From NCBI GenBank assembly GCA_951828235.1, contig OX639965.1, positions 1 to 64,000 on the forward strand: a DNA stretch of 64,000 bases, read 5' to 3'. Made by a program: the position numbers and the translations under genes. Position 1 is the stretch's first letter, and each line of letters begins with the position of its first letter. This DNA is from an uncultured Gammaproteobacteria bacterium (GTDB lineage: Bacteria; Pseudomonadota; Gammaproteobacteria; Steroidobacterales; Foliamicaceae). The notes under the pieces are model-generated. The model searched no databases. It saw nothing but the letters and a program-made list of their open reading frames with translations, and was not told where the DNA came from. This document shows positions 35,123 through 45,103 of the stretch, one piece after another.

Positions 35123-35411
35123 CCGCTTCCACCAGCTGCCTCAGTTTCTGGCCCGCGGAAAAAGTCACTACTCTGCGTACGCTGATCGGAATGCTCTCCC
35201 CGGTGCGCGGATTGCGGCCGGGCCGCTCGCCCTTGTCGCGCAGGTCGAAATTGCCGAAACCCGATATCTTCACGCGGTTGCCGTCGACCAGCGCGTCGCT
35301 GATGCTCTCGAACACCGCATTGACGACCATCGCGCTCTCCTGCTTGCTCATGCCGATATTGGCGTGCAGGGAGCTGACGATCCCGGCGCGGGTAAGCATG
35401 TTTCGTTTCAT
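35106..35411 (-). CDS. ihfA: Integration host factor subunit alpha
   Basis: A 101-residue HU/IHF-family DNA-bending protein. The typical [32 protein letters not shown] helices lead to [30 protein letters not shown], where the arm contains the conserved Pro (RNPRTGE). It begins at ATG 35411, overlapping the pheT stop, and partly overlaps the merR-like gene. The gene order pheT-ihfA-merR supports the alpha-subunit call over beta or HU. Confidence 0.93.
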   Translation of the reverse strand: MKRNMLTRAGIVSSLHANIGMSKQESAMVVNAVFESISDALVDGNRVKISGFGNFDLRDKGERPGRNPRTGESIPISVRRVVTFSAGQKLRQLVEAGAGPD

Positions 35412-37441
35412 TTCCGAACGCCGAGCCCAAACTTCTCCACGAGAAGGGACACGACCTTCCCAACGGTGCGGTCCACTTCCCGGTCGGTAAGTGTGCGCGA
35501 AATTGACTGAAAAATCAAGCCTAAACCAACGCTTCTTGCATCAGAGTTCAAACTCTTCCGGTCCTCGTACAGATCAAAAACGATCACCTCGCGCAACAAT
35601 TCGCCGGCCTCCGCGCGGATGGCGATCGTGAGATCGCCCACATTCACCGCGGGCGGCACGACCAGGGAAAGATCGCGGCGCACGGCCGGATAGCGGGAAA
35701 CCGTGGTAACCCGGGCAGGACGGGACTTCAGCACAGCATCCAGACGCAGCGCAAACAGCTGCGCCGCCGGGCTCCCCTCGGCAAGTTCGGGATGCAGCTC
35801 ACCCAGGCAGCCCACTTCATCCTCGCCGCGAAGAATCCTGACCGCGCGTCCGGGGCGCAGGGCGGGATGTGCGGCCGTCCGAAAATCGAATTCCCCGCCG
35901 GGATCACCCATTCCGAGGATGGCCTCCACGTCGCCACGCGCGTCGAAAAAATCCGCGTCGCGCCTGCGAGCGCCCCACTGTTCCGGCATCGCCCCGCCCG
36001 CCAGCAACCCGGCCAGCCAGGTTTCCTCGCGGATGTCGTCCGGCGCACCGGAAAAGCAAACGCCGATTTCAAACAGGCGGGCGTCCGCGGCCCCCCGGTC
36101 GCGATTGGCCCGGTAATTGCGCAGCAGTCCCGGCCACAGCGACCGGCGCAATACCGACAGTTCTCCGGACAGCGGATTGGCCAGCTCGAGCTCCTTCCCG
36201 GCGGAATGAAACAGTTTGTGCGATTCCTCGTCCAGGAAGCTGTAGTTCAGGCACTCGTAGTAGCCGCGATCGACCAGCAGCGCCCGCACCCGATCCGGAT
36301 CGAGTTCAAGCTCGGTGGCCGCGGACGGATGGGCGCTCCATTTCGCCGGGATCTCGGGAATGTTCTCGTAGCCGTGAACGCGCGCGATCTCCTCCACCAG
36401 GTCCGCTTCATTGGCCACATCGAACCGGAACGAGGGCGGCGATACCCGCCAGCCCCGCTCGTGGGCTTCCACGGTCATGGTCAGACGGCGCAGAATGCCG
36501 GACACGTCCTCGTCCGGCAACGCCACCCCCAGCAGCGCGGCCAGCCGCTCCCGCCTCAGCTCGATTGGCTTGCGCGGCGGCAGGTGGCCCTCGGCCAGCG
36601 AATCGATCACCGGCCCCGGCGTCCCGCCTGCCGCCTTGAGTATCAGTTCGGTCGCGCGCTCGATGGCTTCGACCTGGCCGGACGGGTCCACGCCGCGCTC
36701 GAACCGCAGGGAAGCTTCCGTCTGCAGCCCCAGCCTGCGGGCCCTTCCGGCAACGGCGGCGGGCGCAAAGAACACCGACTCCAGCAGCACACCGGAGGTG
36801 TCGTCGCCGACGGCGCTGCCGAGCCCGCCCATGATGCCGGCGGCGGCCACCGCCCGCTTTTCGTCGGCGATCACCAGCACGTCGGAATCCAGTTGCAGCT
36901 CGCTCCCGTCCAGGAGAGTCAGCGACTCCCCCTGCTCCGCCCAGCGTGCGCAGAGATCGCCGTCCAGACGCCTGAGGTCGTAGGCGTGCATCGGCTGACC
37001 CATTTCGAGCATGACATAGTTGGTGACGTCCACCAGCAGGTGCTGCGGCCGTTCCCCGGCGGCGGCAAGCCTTTGCCGGACGAACCCGGGCGTTTCGGCG
37101 GAGGGGTCGAAATCTTCGATCACGCGGCCGGCAAAGCGCGGGCAAGCCTCCGGCGCAAGCAGCCTCAATTCCCTGCGCGCATCGCCTTGCGCGGCAATCG
37201 CCTTCACGTCGTTTGCCGCAAGAGTCGCCGAAAACAGCGCCGAAACCTCGCGCGCCACGCCCCGGACCGAGAAGCAGTCGGCCCGATTGGGCGTCAGCGC
37301 GAGCTCGAGAACGCGTGATCCATCGGGCCCGGAAGCAAGGCCGTCGACTTCCACGCCGGCCATGGTCAGCTGGTGGGCCAGGACCTCGTCGTCCACCTCC
37401 GGATCACACCACTCGCGCAGCCATGCAATATCGATCTTCAT
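35408..37441 (-). CDS. pheT: Phenylalanyl-tRNA synthetase beta chain, lacking EMAP-like domain
   Basis: A 677-residue PheT, against about 795 in E. coli. After the normal start [29 protein letters not shown]-type sequence (residues 1-~37), it goes straight to [23 protein letters not shown], which in E. coli lies after residue 150. The intervening ~110-residue OB-fold (EMAP/Arc1-like, B2) domain is absent, without frameshift. B3/B4 editing ([19 protein letters not shown]), B5, catalytic-like core and the C-terminal anticodon-binding domain ([14 protein letters not shown]) remain. It overlaps both pheS (37438-37441) and ihfA. Confidence 0.93.
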   Translation of the reverse strand: MKIDIAWLREWCDPEVDDEVLAHQLTMAGVEVDGLASGPDGSRVLELALTPNRADCFSVRGVAREVSALFSATLAANDVKAIAAQGDARRELRLLAPEACPRFAGRVIEDFDPSAETPGFVRQRLAAAGERPQHLLVDVTNYVMLEMGQPMHAYDLRRLDGDLCARWAEQGESLTLLDGSELQLDSDVLVIADEKRAVAAAGIMGGLGSAVGDDTSGVLLESVFFAPAAVAGRARRLGLQTEASLRFERGVDPSGQVEAIERATELILKAAGGTPGPVIDSLAEGHLPPRKPIELRRERLAALLGVALPDEDVSGILRRLTMTVEAHERGWRVSPPSFRFDVANEADLVEEIARVHGYENIPEIPAKWSAHPSAATELELDPDRVRALLVDRGYYECLNYSFLDEESHKLFHSAGKELELANPLSGELSVLRRSLWPGLLRNYRANRDRGAADARLFEIGVCFSGAPDDIREETWLAGLLAGGAMPEQWGARRRDADFFDARGDVEAILGMGDPGGEFDFRTAAHPALRPGRAVRILRGEDEVGCLGELHPELAEGSPAAQLFALRLDAVLKSRPARVTTVSRYPAVRRDLSLVVPPAVNVGDLTIAIRAEAGELLREVIVFDLYEDRKSLNSDARSVGLGLIFQSISRTLTDREVDRTVGKVVSLLVEKFGLGVRK

Positions 37442-38424
37442 GGCGCGAACTGTCCCAGGAACCGGGTGTCGTTTTCGAAAAAGCGGCGAATGTCTCTTAC
37501 GCCGTAGCGCAGCATGGCCATGCGTTCCACGCCCATGCCGAAGGCATAGCCGGTATGACGCTCCGGATCCACTCCCCCGTAGCGCAGCACTTCCGGGTGC
37601 ACCATTCCGCAGCCGAGAATCTCAAGCCAGCCGCCCTCGCCCCAGCGAACGTCCATTTCGGCGGAAGGCTCGGTAAAGGGAAAGTACGACGCGCGGAACC
37701 GTACCTCCACCTTGCGCTCGAAGAAACGTTCGGCGAATTCATGCAGCAGCGACTTCAGGTTCGCAAGGCTCACGCCCTCGTCGACCGCCAGTCCCTCGAC
37801 CTGGTGAAAAACCGGCGTATGCGTCTGGTCGGAGTCGCGCCGGAACACCCTGCCCAGGGATATGACCTTAAGCGGCGCCCCCTCGGCCAGCATGGTCCGT
37901 ATCTGCACCGGAGAGGTATGGGTGCGAAGCAGCATGCCGGACGGCAGGTAAAAGGTGTCGTGCATGGCCCTGGCCGGATGGTTTTCGGGCATGTTCAGCG
38001 CGGTGAAATTGTGGAACTCGTCTTCCACCTCCGGCCCGGAGCGGGCGCTGAAACCGGCGCCGGTAAGGATGTCGCGAATCCTCCGGATGGTGCGCGTGAT
38101 CGGATGCTGCGCGCCCGGCCGGATGCCGCGTCCCGGCAGCGTCACGTCGATGCCGCCGGCCTTCAGTTCCTCGTCCAGGCGACGATCGCCCAGGGCCTGC
38201 TTGCGCGCCTGGATTGCGGCGCCTAACGCGTTCTTGGCTTCGTTGACCGCCCTGCCCGCCGCCGGTCGCTCGCCGGGCGGCAATGAACCCAGCGCCTTGA
38301 GTTGCGCGGTAATCTCGCCCTTGCGTCCCAGCAGCCGGACCCGGAGCTTTTCCAGCACGTCCGGCGTGGCGGCGGATTCAATTTCCGCGAGCGCCTCGCG
38401 AACCCTTTTCTGAAGCTCCCCCAT
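37438..38424 (-). CDS. pheS: Phenylalanyl-tRNA synthetase alpha chain
   Basis: A ~328-residue class II synthetase subunit. An N-terminal coiled coil is followed by the catalytic domain: motif 2 [49 protein letters not shown] and motif 3 [10 protein letters not shown]-type ([16 protein letters not shown]). ATG 38424 aligns best with known PheS starts; an in-frame TTG at 38439 adds five residues. It is coupled to pheT by a four-base overlap. rplT lies 48 bp upstream. No phe leader peptide is visible in that short gap. Confidence 0.95.
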   Translation of the reverse strand: MGELQKRVREALAEIESAATPDVLEKLRVRLLGRKGEITAQLKALGSLPPGERPAAGRAVNEAKNALGAAIQARKQALGDRRLDEELKAGGIDVTLPGRGIRPGAQHPITRTIRRIRDILTGAGFSARSGPEVEDEFHNFTALNMPENHPARAMHDTFYLPSGMLLRTHTSPVQIRTMLAEGAPLKVISLGRVFRRDSDQTHTPVFHQVEGLAVDEGVSLANLKSLLHEFAERFFERKVEVRFRASYFPFTEPSAEMDVRWGEGGWLEILGCGMVHPEVLRYGGVDPERHTGYAFGMGVERMAMLRYGVRDIRRFFENDTRFLGQFAP

Positions 38425-38472
38425 GAGTGCCGCATCCAACGGCTAGACGAACACCAGTGTCGTGTCAGCCGG

Positions 38473-38823
38473 TCAAGCCGCCGCAGCGCGCTTCGCCAAA
38501 TCGGCAAACGCCTCCTGGTAATGGACCGCGATATGGGCCAGGACCTTGCGGTCCAGCTCGATTTCCGCCTTGCGCAATCCGCTCATGAAACGGCTGTAGG
38601 ACATGCCGTGCTGGCGCGCCGCGGCGTTGATGCGCACGATCCACAGCGCGCGAAAATTGCGTTTGCGCTGACGCCGGTCCCGGTAGGCGTATTGACCGGC
38701 CTTGGTGACGGCCTGGCGCGCTACCCGGTAGGAGCGGCTGCGCGCGCCCTGGTAGCCCTTGGCCTTCTTCAGGACCTTCTTGTGCCTTGCATGCGTGGTG
38801 ACGCCACGTTTGACCCTGGCCAT
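38473..38823 (-). CDS. rplT: 50S ribosomal protein L20
   Basis: A 116-residue L20: [26 protein letters not shown]-type N-terminus, then [23 protein letters not shown] and a C-terminal region that in E. coli also represses its own operon by binding the mRNA. It stands between rpmI and pheS in the standard order. Length and sequence look fully normal. Confidence 0.98.
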   Translation of the reverse strand: MARVKRGVTTHARHKKVLKKAKGYQGARSRSYRVARQAVTKAGQYAYRDRRQRKRNFRALWIVRINAAARQHGMSYSRFMSGLRKAEIELDRKVLAHIAVHYQEAFADLAKRAAAA

Positions 38824-38889
38824 ATTGAATTCCGCCTCTGAATCGTTTCCGGTGGGTGTGCTGGCCGCCTGCGGTGAGCCGGAACCCGT

Positions 38890-39087
38890 CTACGCGTAAG
38901 GGAGAAGCCGCTTGGCGTTCTCCACGTCCGCTTTGGCTACCGTCGCCGGGGAGCCCAGCTTGCGCTTGCGCTTGCTGCTCTTCTTGGTGAGGATGTGGTT
39001 GAGATGCGAGCGCGCCCTCTTGAACGAACCGCCCCCGGTTCGCTTCAGGCGCTTGGCCGCACCGCGATTGGTTTTCTGCTTTGGCAT
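38890..39087 (-). CDS. rpmI: 50S ribosomal protein L35
   Basis: A 65-residue L35, very basic: [23 protein letters not shown] followed by [17 protein letters not shown]. It follows infC by 25 bp and precedes rplT by 66 bp. In E. coli, rpmI and rplT are repressed by L20 through a pseudoknot near the rpmI start; I could not establish an equivalent fold here. Confidence 0.98.
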   Translation of the reverse strand: MPKQKTNRGAAKRLKRTGGGSFKRARSHLNHILTKKSSKRKRKLGSPATVAKADVENAKRLLPYA

Positions 39088-39112
39088 ATCGTCTTTAAGG
39101 CTCTCAATCGGC

Positions 39113-39634
39113 TCAATTCTTCTTGCGCGGCGCCATCACCATCGTCAGCTGCCGTCCTTCCAGTTTCGGCTCCTGCTCCACCATTGCGACTTCGCTGAGG
39201 TCGTCGCGCACCCGCTCCAGCAACTTCGCTCCCAGGTCCTGGTGCACCATTTCCCGTCCTCGGAAGCGCAAGGTGATCTTGGTCTTGTCGCCGTGCTCGA
39301 GAAACCGCAGCACGTTGCGCAACTTGACGTCGTAATCACCCTTGTCCGTGCCGGGCCGCAGCTTGATCTCCTTGACCTGAATCTGCTTCTGCCGCTTCCT
39401 AGCCGCGTGAGCCCGCTTGTTCTGCTCAAATACGTAACGGCCGTAGTCGAGTATCTTGCAAACGGGCGGGGTGGCGTTGGGGTCCACTTCCACGAGGTCC
39501 AGACCTCGTTCCTGGGCAGTACGAAGCGCATCCTCGCGTTTCATGACGCCGATCTGTTTGGAATCTTCGCCGATTACGCGAAGCTCGTAGGCTTCGATCT
39601 CCTCGTTGCGAAGAATCCGCTTCTTTTGAGCGAT
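39113..39634 (-). CDS. infC: Translation initiation factor IF-3 (AUC start)
   Basis: A 173-residue IF-3. The C-domain ([19 protein letters not shown]) and N-domain ([22 protein letters not shown]) are complete. The first ATG (39544) would cut off the N-domain strands. In frame upstream lie [21 protein letters not shown] and no ATG, GTG or TTG at a sensible place. GGAGG occurs 8 bases before an ATC at 39634, so initiation at AUC is the best reading; a second ATC two codons earlier (39640) is too close to the ribosome site. Rare start codons in infC allow IF-3 to repress its own translation. Confidence 0.9.
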   Translation of the reverse strand: MAQKKRILRNEEIEAYELRVIGEDSKQIGVMKREDALRTAQERGLDLVEVDPNATPPVCKILDYGRYVFEQNKRAHAARKRQKQIQVKEIKLRPGTDKGDYDVKLRNVLRFLEHGDKTKITLRFRGREMVHQDLGAKLLERVRDDLSEVAMVEQEPKLEGRQLTMVMAPRKKN

Positions 39635-39690
39635 ATTGATATCCTCCGGGCAGCTAAGTTTTCATCAACCCCTTGCAGAGCGTCCTTGCT

Positions 39691-41586
39691 TCAAGCCGCA
39701 ACCCCGGCCATGAAATCATCCAGAGACATGGCGCCGAGATCGCCGTCCTCGCGGGACCGCACGGCTACATTGCCCTCCTGCGCCTCACGATCACCGAGAA
39801 CCAGGAGGTAGGGAACACCCTGCAAAGTGTGGTCGCGGATTTTATAGCCTATCGTTTCGCTTCTCAAGTCGGCCTCGGCACGCAATCCCGCGTCCTGCAA
39901 GGCATTCAGCACCTGCCGGGCATAGGTCTCCTGGCGCTCGGTAATGGCCAGCACGACCGTCTGCACCGGCGCCAGCCAGAACGGAAACTTGCCGGCATAG
40001 TGCTCGATGAGAATGCCGAAGAAACGTTCCAGCGAGCCCAGCAGGGCCCGGTGAATCATGATCGGGCGCCGACGCGCGCCGTCGGCGGCCACGTATTCGA
40101 GATCGAAGCGTTCCGGTAGATTGAAGTCGAGCTGCACTGTCGAGCACTGCCATTCGCGGCCGATGGCGTCCTGGATCTTGATGTCGATCTTGGGGCCGTA
40201 GAAGGCGCCCCCGCCCGGATCGACCTCAAAGCTCATCTGCTTTTCCCGTAGCGCCGACTCCAGCGCGGCGGTCGCCCGGTCCCAGATTTCCGGCGTGCCG
40301 ACGGCCTTTTCGGGTCGGGTCGCCAGCACCGTTTTGAGGTCCTCGAAACCGAACGCGCCGAAGATTTCCAGCGCCAGGTCAAGGATGCGCAGGATTTCCT
40401 CGGTGATCTGGTCCTCGGTGCAAAAGACATGGGCGTCGTCCTGGGTGAAGCCGCGCACCCGCATGAGACCGTGCAGCGCGCCCGACATCTCGCGCCGGTA
40501 AACGGTCCCCAGCTCCGCCCAGCGCAGCGGCAGTTCGCGGTGCGATCGCAGCCGGTTGCGGTAGATGAGAATGTGAAAGGGGCAATTCATTGGCCGCAAC
40601 TGGTAGCCCCTGCCCTCCTCCTCCACCGGCGAATACATCGACTCGCGGTAAAAGTCGGTGTGGCCGGAGCGGTCCCAGAGGTCCTCCAGAGCGATATGCG
40701 GCGTGTACAGCAATTCGTAGCCGGCCCGCCCGTGCCGCTCGCGCCAGAAGTCCTCGATCACCCGCCGGATACGGGCGCCCTTCGGATGCCAGAACACCAG
40801 CCCGCCGCCGGCGTCCTCCTGGATGCTGAACAGGTCGAGGTCCGTGCCGATGCGGCGATGGTCGCGCCTGGCGGCTTCTTCCAGGCGCTTGAGATAGGCC
40901 TTCAGCGACCTGGAATCGGCCCAGGCGGTGCCGTAGATGCGCCGAAGCTGCTCGTTGGAAGAGTCCCCGCGCCAGTAGGCGCCGGCGGTGCGGGTCAGCT
41001 TGAAGGCCTTGAGGTGCCCGGTGGACGGCACATGCGGGCCGCGGCAGAGGTCCTTCCAATCGCCCTGGCCGTACAGCGTGATGGCCTCGTCAGCGGGAAT
41101 GCCGGCGATGATTTCGGCCTTGTAGTGTTCGCCGATGGACTTGAAGAACTCCACGGCCTCATCGCGGGCAACGGTCTCGCGCAACACCGGCAAATCGGCC
41201 TTCGCCAGCTCCTTCATGCGCTTCTCGATGTGCTCGAGGTCTTCCGGAGTGAAACCGCGCTCGTAGGAAAAATCGTAGTAGAAGCCGTCCTCGATCACCG
41301 GCCCGATGGTCACCTGGGCGCCGGGGAAAAGCTCCTGCACGGCCTGCGCCAGCAGGTGCGCGGTGGAATGCCGCAGTATCTCCAGGCCGTCAGCGTCCCT
41401 GGAGGTGACGATCGCGACATCGGCATCGTTCTCGATGCGGAAATCGGTGTCCACGAGCTGCCCGCCGACCCGCCCGGCCAGCGCCGCCCGCGCCAGACCG
41501 GGGCCGATATCGGCGGCCACTTCGACCACGCTGGGAGGCTCGTCGTAGGAGCGGCGGCTGCCATCGGGAAGCGTAATTTCGGGCAT
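39691..41586 (-). CDS. thrS: Threonyl-tRNA synthetase
   Basis: A 631-residue ThrRS. The N-terminal TGS domain ([20 protein letters not shown]) leads into an editing domain with [17 protein letters not shown] and the later [10 protein letters not shown] (zinc-like editing Cys/His). The class II core has [12 protein letters not shown] (zinc Cys), [10 protein letters not shown] and [24 protein letters not shown] (motif 3). The anticodon-binding domain closes with [24 protein letters not shown] 41586 is chosen; the frame stays open upstream, but that sequence is unlike ThrS. It is first in the thrS-infC-rpmI-rplT-pheST-ihfA series. Confidence 0.97.
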   Translation of the reverse strand: MPEITLPDGSRRSYDEPPSVVEVAADIGPGLARAALAGRVGGQLVDTDFRIENDADVAIVTSRDADGLEILRHSTAHLLAQAVQELFPGAQVTIGPVIEDGFYYDFSYERGFTPEDLEHIEKRMKELAKADLPVLRETVARDEAVEFFKSIGEHYKAEIIAGIPADEAITLYGQGDWKDLCRGPHVPSTGHLKAFKLTRTAGAYWRGDSSNEQLRRIYGTAWADSRSLKAYLKRLEEAARRDHRRIGTDLDLFSIQEDAGGGLVFWHPKGARIRRVIEDFWRERHGRAGYELLYTPHIALEDLWDRSGHTDFYRESMYSPVEEEGRGYQLRPMNCPFHILIYRNRLRSHRELPLRWAELGTVYRREMSGALHGLMRVRGFTQDDAHVFCTEDQITEEILRILDLALEIFGAFGFEDLKTVLATRPEKAVGTPEIWDRATAALESALREKQMSFEVDPGGGAFYGPKIDIKIQDAIGREWQCSTVQLDFNLPERFDLEYVAADGARRRPIMIHRALLGSLERFFGILIEHYAGKFPFWLAPVQTVVLAITERQETYARQVLNALQDAGLRAEADLRSETIGYKIRDHTLQGVPYLLVLGDREAQEGNVAVRSREDGDLGAMSLDDFMAGVAA

Positions 41587-41606
41587 CCGGCGATTGTACG
41601 GGAGAT

Positions 41607-41696
41607 GCGCCGGCGCAGTTCCATCCCTGGCTGCGCCGGCGCTCGCTCGGGCCCCTGCGTCATGGGGCCCCGGGTTCCCCCGCCGCTTTGGGGGGA
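41607..41696 (-). promoter_or_regulatory. Three strong hairpins upstream of thrS
   Basis: In the 118-bp gap between the Spy-like gene and thrS there are three consecutive stems. They are GCGCCGGCGCAG/CTGCGCCGGCGC (41607-41618 with 41631-41642, 12 bp perfect), GGGCCCC/GGGGCCC (41649-41655 with 41664-41670) and TCCCCC/GGGGGA (41676-41681 with 41691-41696). No T-run follows. They could be a thrS leader, as ThrRS in E. coli binds stem-loops in its own leader, or serve the end of the upstream gene. The role is unproved. Confidence 0.4.
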
Positions 41697-41704
41697 GGAG
41701 GGGT

Positions 41705-42196
41705 CTATTCTTCGGCGGCGGGGTCTTCTGATTGTTCCTTTTCTTGGCGGTGCAGACGCCTGGACATCTGCCTTCCGCGGTCCATGCCGCGGCCACGGTT
41801 CATGCCGCGGCCGAAGCTTCTTCCCTGAGCGCCGCGCCGCATGATCGCGCGTTTTCTCATGCCCTCGCGCCTTTCGGAGAGCTGCGCGTTCTGCTCGTCG
41901 GTCAGCACTGCGGAGAGCCGCTCCCGGGTGGACTCGTTGATCGACTTGATCTCCTGCCACCGGGCCCGGCGTTGCTCAAGGGCCGCCTTGCGCTCTTCCC
42001 TTGACTGCTCCCTCAAGGCTTCTCGCTGCGTCTGCGCCTCGGCAAAAATCTCGTTCACCTGCGCCGTCTGCTCGTCGGTAAGCTCCAGCATCTCGCCGAG
42101 CCTGTCGGTCCGCTGGGCAGCGGGATCGTGGGCCTGGGCGGCGGTGGCGCCGAACGCCAGCAGCAGCGCTGCGAACGTCGTCAGAATCTTCCTCAT
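41705..42196 (-). CDS. Periplasmic Spy/CpxP-like LTxxQ protein
   Basis: A 163-residue exported protein. The signal peptide is [21 protein letters not shown]. The mature part is helical and highly charged, with two LTxxQ-type motifs, [14 protein letters not shown] and [18 protein letters not shown], as in Spy and CpxP. The C-terminus is an Arg/Gly/Met-rich tail ([18 protein letters not shown]), not seen in Spy. It could act as a periplasmic chaperone or metal-stress protein. The ribosome site AGGGAG lies about 10 bases before ATG 42196. It stands upstream of thrS on the same strand. Confidence 0.8.
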   Translation of the reverse strand: MRKILTTFAALLLAFGATAAQAHDPAAQRTDRLGEMLELTDEQTAQVNEIFAEAQTQREALREQSREERKAALEQRRARWQEIKSINESTRERLSAVLTDEQNAQLSERREGMRKRAIMRRGAQGRSFGRGMNRGRGMDRGRQMSRRLHRQEKEQSEDPAAEE

Positions 42197-42345
42197 CGGT
42201 CTGTCTCCCTTCTAGAGCTTGTGGCCATGACGGCCTCTGTCGCTTTATGGATGCCGCAAACCGCAAGACGGTTGCGTTGGCATTGCAACTTCCCGAACTC
42301 GAGGTGGGGATGCCCAAACCCTGTCTGGCGCAGAAGGCCCTGCAG

Positions 42346-43134
42346 CTATGGATCAGAGGCGATCAGGGCCAGGACGCGGAGGGGGCTGCCGGAGCCCTCT
42401 TCGAGTTTCAGTGGAGCCGTTATCAGCACCGCCCCGGTCGCGGGCAGGCGATCCAGGTTGTTGAGGCATTGCAGGCCGTACTTGCCGGCGCCGTGCATGT
42501 AGTAATGGCAGGGGAAAGGCGGGTTCAGGCGCTGCGCCTGGCCGCTGTCGGTGCCGATGGTCTCGGTGCCGAAACCCAGCACGTCGCGCTCTTCGACCAG
42601 GAAGCGGACGCAGCCCACGTCCGGCCCCGGCGTGTGCTGGCCGATCTCGTCGTAGTTCTGAAACGCCACCGGATCATTCACCCGTCGCGCCCAGCCGGTG
42701 CGCATCAGCACCCAGGCGCCCGCGGGGATCCGGCCGTGCTCCGCCTCCCAATCCTCGAGGCGGCCGCGGGTCAGCAGGAAGTCGGCGTCCCGTTCGGCGT
42801 CCTCGGCGCAGTCCACCACGCAGGCCGGGGCGATCATGTGCTCCGGCGGAATCGTGTCCACCGTGTTGTTGGGCAGCTCGCGCCCGGATACCCAGTGGAT
42901 GGGCGCATCGAAGTGCGTTCCCGTGTGTTCGCAAAGCGTGAAGTTGTTCCAGTACCAGGCGGGACCGCGGCCGTCGTAGCGTGAAATCTCTTCACTCCGG
43001 TACGGCAGCGCCTGGCCCATTTCCGGCGGCAGGCTGAGCTGGGGGAAGGACGCGTTCAGTGTGTGCGTCAGGTCGACGACCCTGAGCTTGTCCGCGGCGA
43101 TGCCCGCCAACAGATCCTGTAGCAGGTCGTTCAA
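42346..43134 (-). CDS. Cyclase-family (kynurenine formamidase-like) metal hydrolase
   Basis: A ~262-residue hydrolase of the cyclase/KynB family. The metal site is CEHTGTHFDAPIHW (HxGTHxDxPxH), and typical features PAGAWVLMRTGW and FGTETIGTDSG are present. The frame opens further upstream, but a TTG at 43134 overlapping the SDR stop (TTGA) gives a coupled start like that of leuB, and is preferred. Family members hydrolyse formamides, lactones or cyclic amides. As the last gene of the Rieske oxygenase operon it may open a ring or lactone intermediate (inference). Confidence 0.82.
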   Translation of the reverse strand: MNDLLQDLLAGIAADKLRVVDLTHTLNASFPQLSLPPEMGQALPYRSEEISRYDGRGPAWYWNNFTLCEHTGTHFDAPIHWVSGRELPNNTVDTIPPEHMIAPACVVDCAEDAERDADFLLTRGRLEDWEAEHGRIPAGAWVLMRTGWARRVNDPVAFQNYDEIGQHTPGPDVGCVRFLVEERDVLGFGTETIGTDSGQAQRLNPPFPCHYYMHGAGKYGLQCLNNLDRLPATGAVLITAPLKLEEGSGSPLRVLALIASDP

Positions 43135-43859
43135 AGCGTCAGCGAACCGACGGAGGTGCCGCCGCAAACGTACAGTGTCTGCCCGGTCACGAAACCGCTG
43201 GCGCGGTCCAGGAAGAACATGGCGGCCCGGGCGACGTCCTCTGGACGGCCCAGGCGACCCAGGGGGATCGACGAGGCCAGGCGGCTGGCGCGTTCGCTTC
43301 CGGGACGGACGACGTCATCGAACATTTCGGTGTCGGCGATCGGCCCCGGCAGAATGACGTTCGCGGTCACCTTCAGCGGCGCGAGTTCCAGCGCCCAGGT
43401 TCGCGCCAGGCCCAGCATCCCGGCCTTGGTGGATGCGTACGCAGTTCGCCCGGCCAGCCCCACGACCGCCCGGCTGGACATGAGCACGATGCGGCCCCAG
43501 CCGGCCTCGCGCATGCAGTCCAGATTGGCCTGCACCATCGCCACCGCGGCGCCCATGTGCAGGCGGGACAGTGCATCCATGTCGTCCTGGGTGACTTCCG
43601 GCAGCGGCCTTTCGCGGATCACGCCCGCGTTGTGCACCAGGCAGTTGGCGGGGAAACCCTCGGCAGCTTCCCGGAAGGCCTGGCGGGTCGCATCCGGATC
43701 GGCAAGGTCCACCGCGACGGACTTCACGCGGGGCGATTCCGCCGCTGCCGGGCGGCGGGAAAAACAAACGACCTCCGAGCCCTGCTCCGCGAGCATCTTG
43801 ACCAGGCAGGCACCGATTCCGGAACTGGCGCCGGTAAGCCACACGCGCGGCGCGCTCAT
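43131..43859 (-). CDS. Short-chain dehydrogenase/reductase
   Basis: A 242-residue classical SDR: cofactor motif VWLTGASSGIGACL, NAGVIRER, catalytic Ser in VLMSSRAVV and YASTK (YxxxK), then PGPIADTEMF and the C-terminal GFVTGQTLYVCGG of the 3-ketoacyl-ACP/CoA reductase type. RRP after the second strand suggests NADP preference (weak inference). ATG 43859 overlaps the upstream fusion gene's stop by ATGA. Its stop overlaps the cyclase start. It is part of the 42.3-50.1 kb operon. Confidence 0.9.
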   Translation of the reverse strand: MSAPRVWLTGASSGIGACLVKMLAEQGSEVVCFSRRPAAAESPRVKSVAVDLADPDATRQAFREAAEGFPANCLVHNAGVIRERPLPEVTQDDMDALSRLHMGAAVAMVQANLDCMREAGWGRIVLMSSRAVVGLAGRTAYASTKAGMLGLARTWALELAPLKVTANVILPGPIADTEMFDDVVRPGSERASRLASSIPLGRLGRPEDVARAAMFFLDRASGFVTGQTLYVCGGTSVGSLTL

Positions 43860-45100
43860 TGCGCCTCCAGCGCCAGTTCGCGCTCCAGCACCTTGGGGTT
43901 GTCGCGCCAGCGCTCGACCCATTCGCGGGCCACGTCCCCCGGATAGAGGTCTTCGACACCGTCGCGCAGGCCGAGGACAATGTCCCGGGCCAGCCTTTCC
44001 GGCGCCAGCTTGGGCGGCGGCATGGGCTGGTTCCATTCCTCGTCCACGGGACCTGGGAACACGTTCATTACGCGGATGCCGGAATCCTGCATTTCCGCGC
44101 GCAGGCACTGCGAAAGCGAAAGCGCCGCTGCCTTGGATGCCGAATAGGTGCCGTGCGGGGGATAGTTGCTCAAGGCATACACGCTCAGCACGTTGACCCA
44201 GGCCGCCGCCGATGCGCCCCCATCGGCGGCGCGGGACCGCATTGCGGGGCCGAAGGCCTGAGCCAGCCGCAACAGGCCCAGGTAGTTGACTTCCATCTCT
44301 CGCCGGGCAAGCTCGGCGCCGGCCCGGGTCGCGATTCCTTCCGTACGGTGCACCTCGGCATTGTTGATGAGAATGTCGACCCGTGCGCCGATCTCCGCCC
44401 CGATGCGCATGACGCCGCGTTCGTCCGTCAGGTCCAGCGGCACGACCGTTACCTGCGGCAGCTTCCCGACCGCTTCCTGCCCATCGTATTTCTTCCAGGG
44501 CTCGGCCTGGCCCACCCAGATCACCGCCGCGCCGGCCTCCGCAAGCTCGTGAACCAGCGCCTGGCCCACCCGGCTCTTGCCGTCCGTCACCAGGACCTTG
44601 CGGAACCTGGGATCGCAAGAAAATTCGCCGTTCCGTGGATCTGTGCTCATGTCTCGTGTATCGCCGGTGGGCAGCGCCACCAGCACGCCTCTTCCCGCCT
44701 TGTCCAGTTTAGCCGTTACCCGCACCGGCGCGGGCGGTGGCGGGCATTCCTGGTGCAGGTGAGCCACCACTACCGGTCCCTCCTCGAGGCGCAACAGCCC
44801 CAGGCGCCAGGGAAGGCGCTCGCGGTAAAACGGATCGTTGCTGTGATGCAGCTTCGTGTGGGTCAGGAGTTCCCCCCGGCCCGACATCGGCGTCCACAAC
44901 AATTCCCCGGAGAGGCAGGCGCGGCAACTGTCCACCGGCGGATACTGCACCTGCCCGCATTCCTCGCAACGCTGCAAGGCGAAACGCCCTTCGGCCGCCT
45001 GCGCAGTCAGGCCCAGGGCGGCGCGGCTGCGCGGCATGGGCGGCGTCAGCGGCTGCCGAGTGCGCAGGACAGGGTTCTTGAGCCTGGGTCTTGAAGACAT
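43856..45100 (-). CDS. DUF35 (zinc ribbon/OB-fold) - SDR fusion protein
   Basis: A 414-residue fusion. Residues ~25-150 are a DUF35-type acyl-CoA-binding module: a zinc ribbon CEECGQVQYPPVDSCRAC followed by an OB fold (GELLTHTKLHHSNDPFYRE ... VVAHLHQE). Residues ~165-405 are an SDR domain with YSASKAAAL (YxxxK) and VNVLSVYALS. Its nucleotide loop is degenerate (VLVTDGKSRVGQAL instead of TGxxxGxG), and NNAEVH replaces NNAG. DUF35 proteins normally stand alone as partners of a thiolase, which is the next gene upstream here. The SDR part may be weakly active or structural (inference). Confidence 0.82.
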   Translation of the reverse strand: MSSRPRLKNPVLRTRQPLTPPMPRSRAALGLTAQAAEGRFALQRCEECGQVQYPPVDSCRACLSGELLWTPMSGRGELLTHTKLHHSNDPFYRERLPWRLGLLRLEEGPVVVAHLHQECPPPPAPVRVTAKLDKAGRGVLVALPTGDTRDMSTDPRNGEFSCDPRFRKVLVTDGKSRVGQALVHELAEAGAAVIWVGQAEPWKKYDGQEAVGKLPQVTVVPLDLTDERGVMRIGAEIGARVDILINNAEVHRTEGIATRAGAELARREMEVNYLGLLRLAQAFGPAMRSRAADGGASAAAWVNVLSVYALSNYPPHGTYSASKAAALSLSQCLRAEMQDSGIRVMNVFPGPVDEEWNQPMPPPKLAPERLARDIVLGLRDGVEDLYPGDVAREWVERWRDNPKVLERELALEAQ

Positions 45101-45103
45101 TTT

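Noticed and set aside
38456-38475. GTGTCGTGTCAGCCGG between rplT and pheS, similar to the IS630 end
   Set aside because: Only about ten bases match, there is no second end nearby and no TA-bounded unit, so it may be chance or a worn fragment.
40429-41844. A 471-codon plus-strand frame opposite thrS
   Set aside because: Shadow of thrS with no ribosome site or domain.
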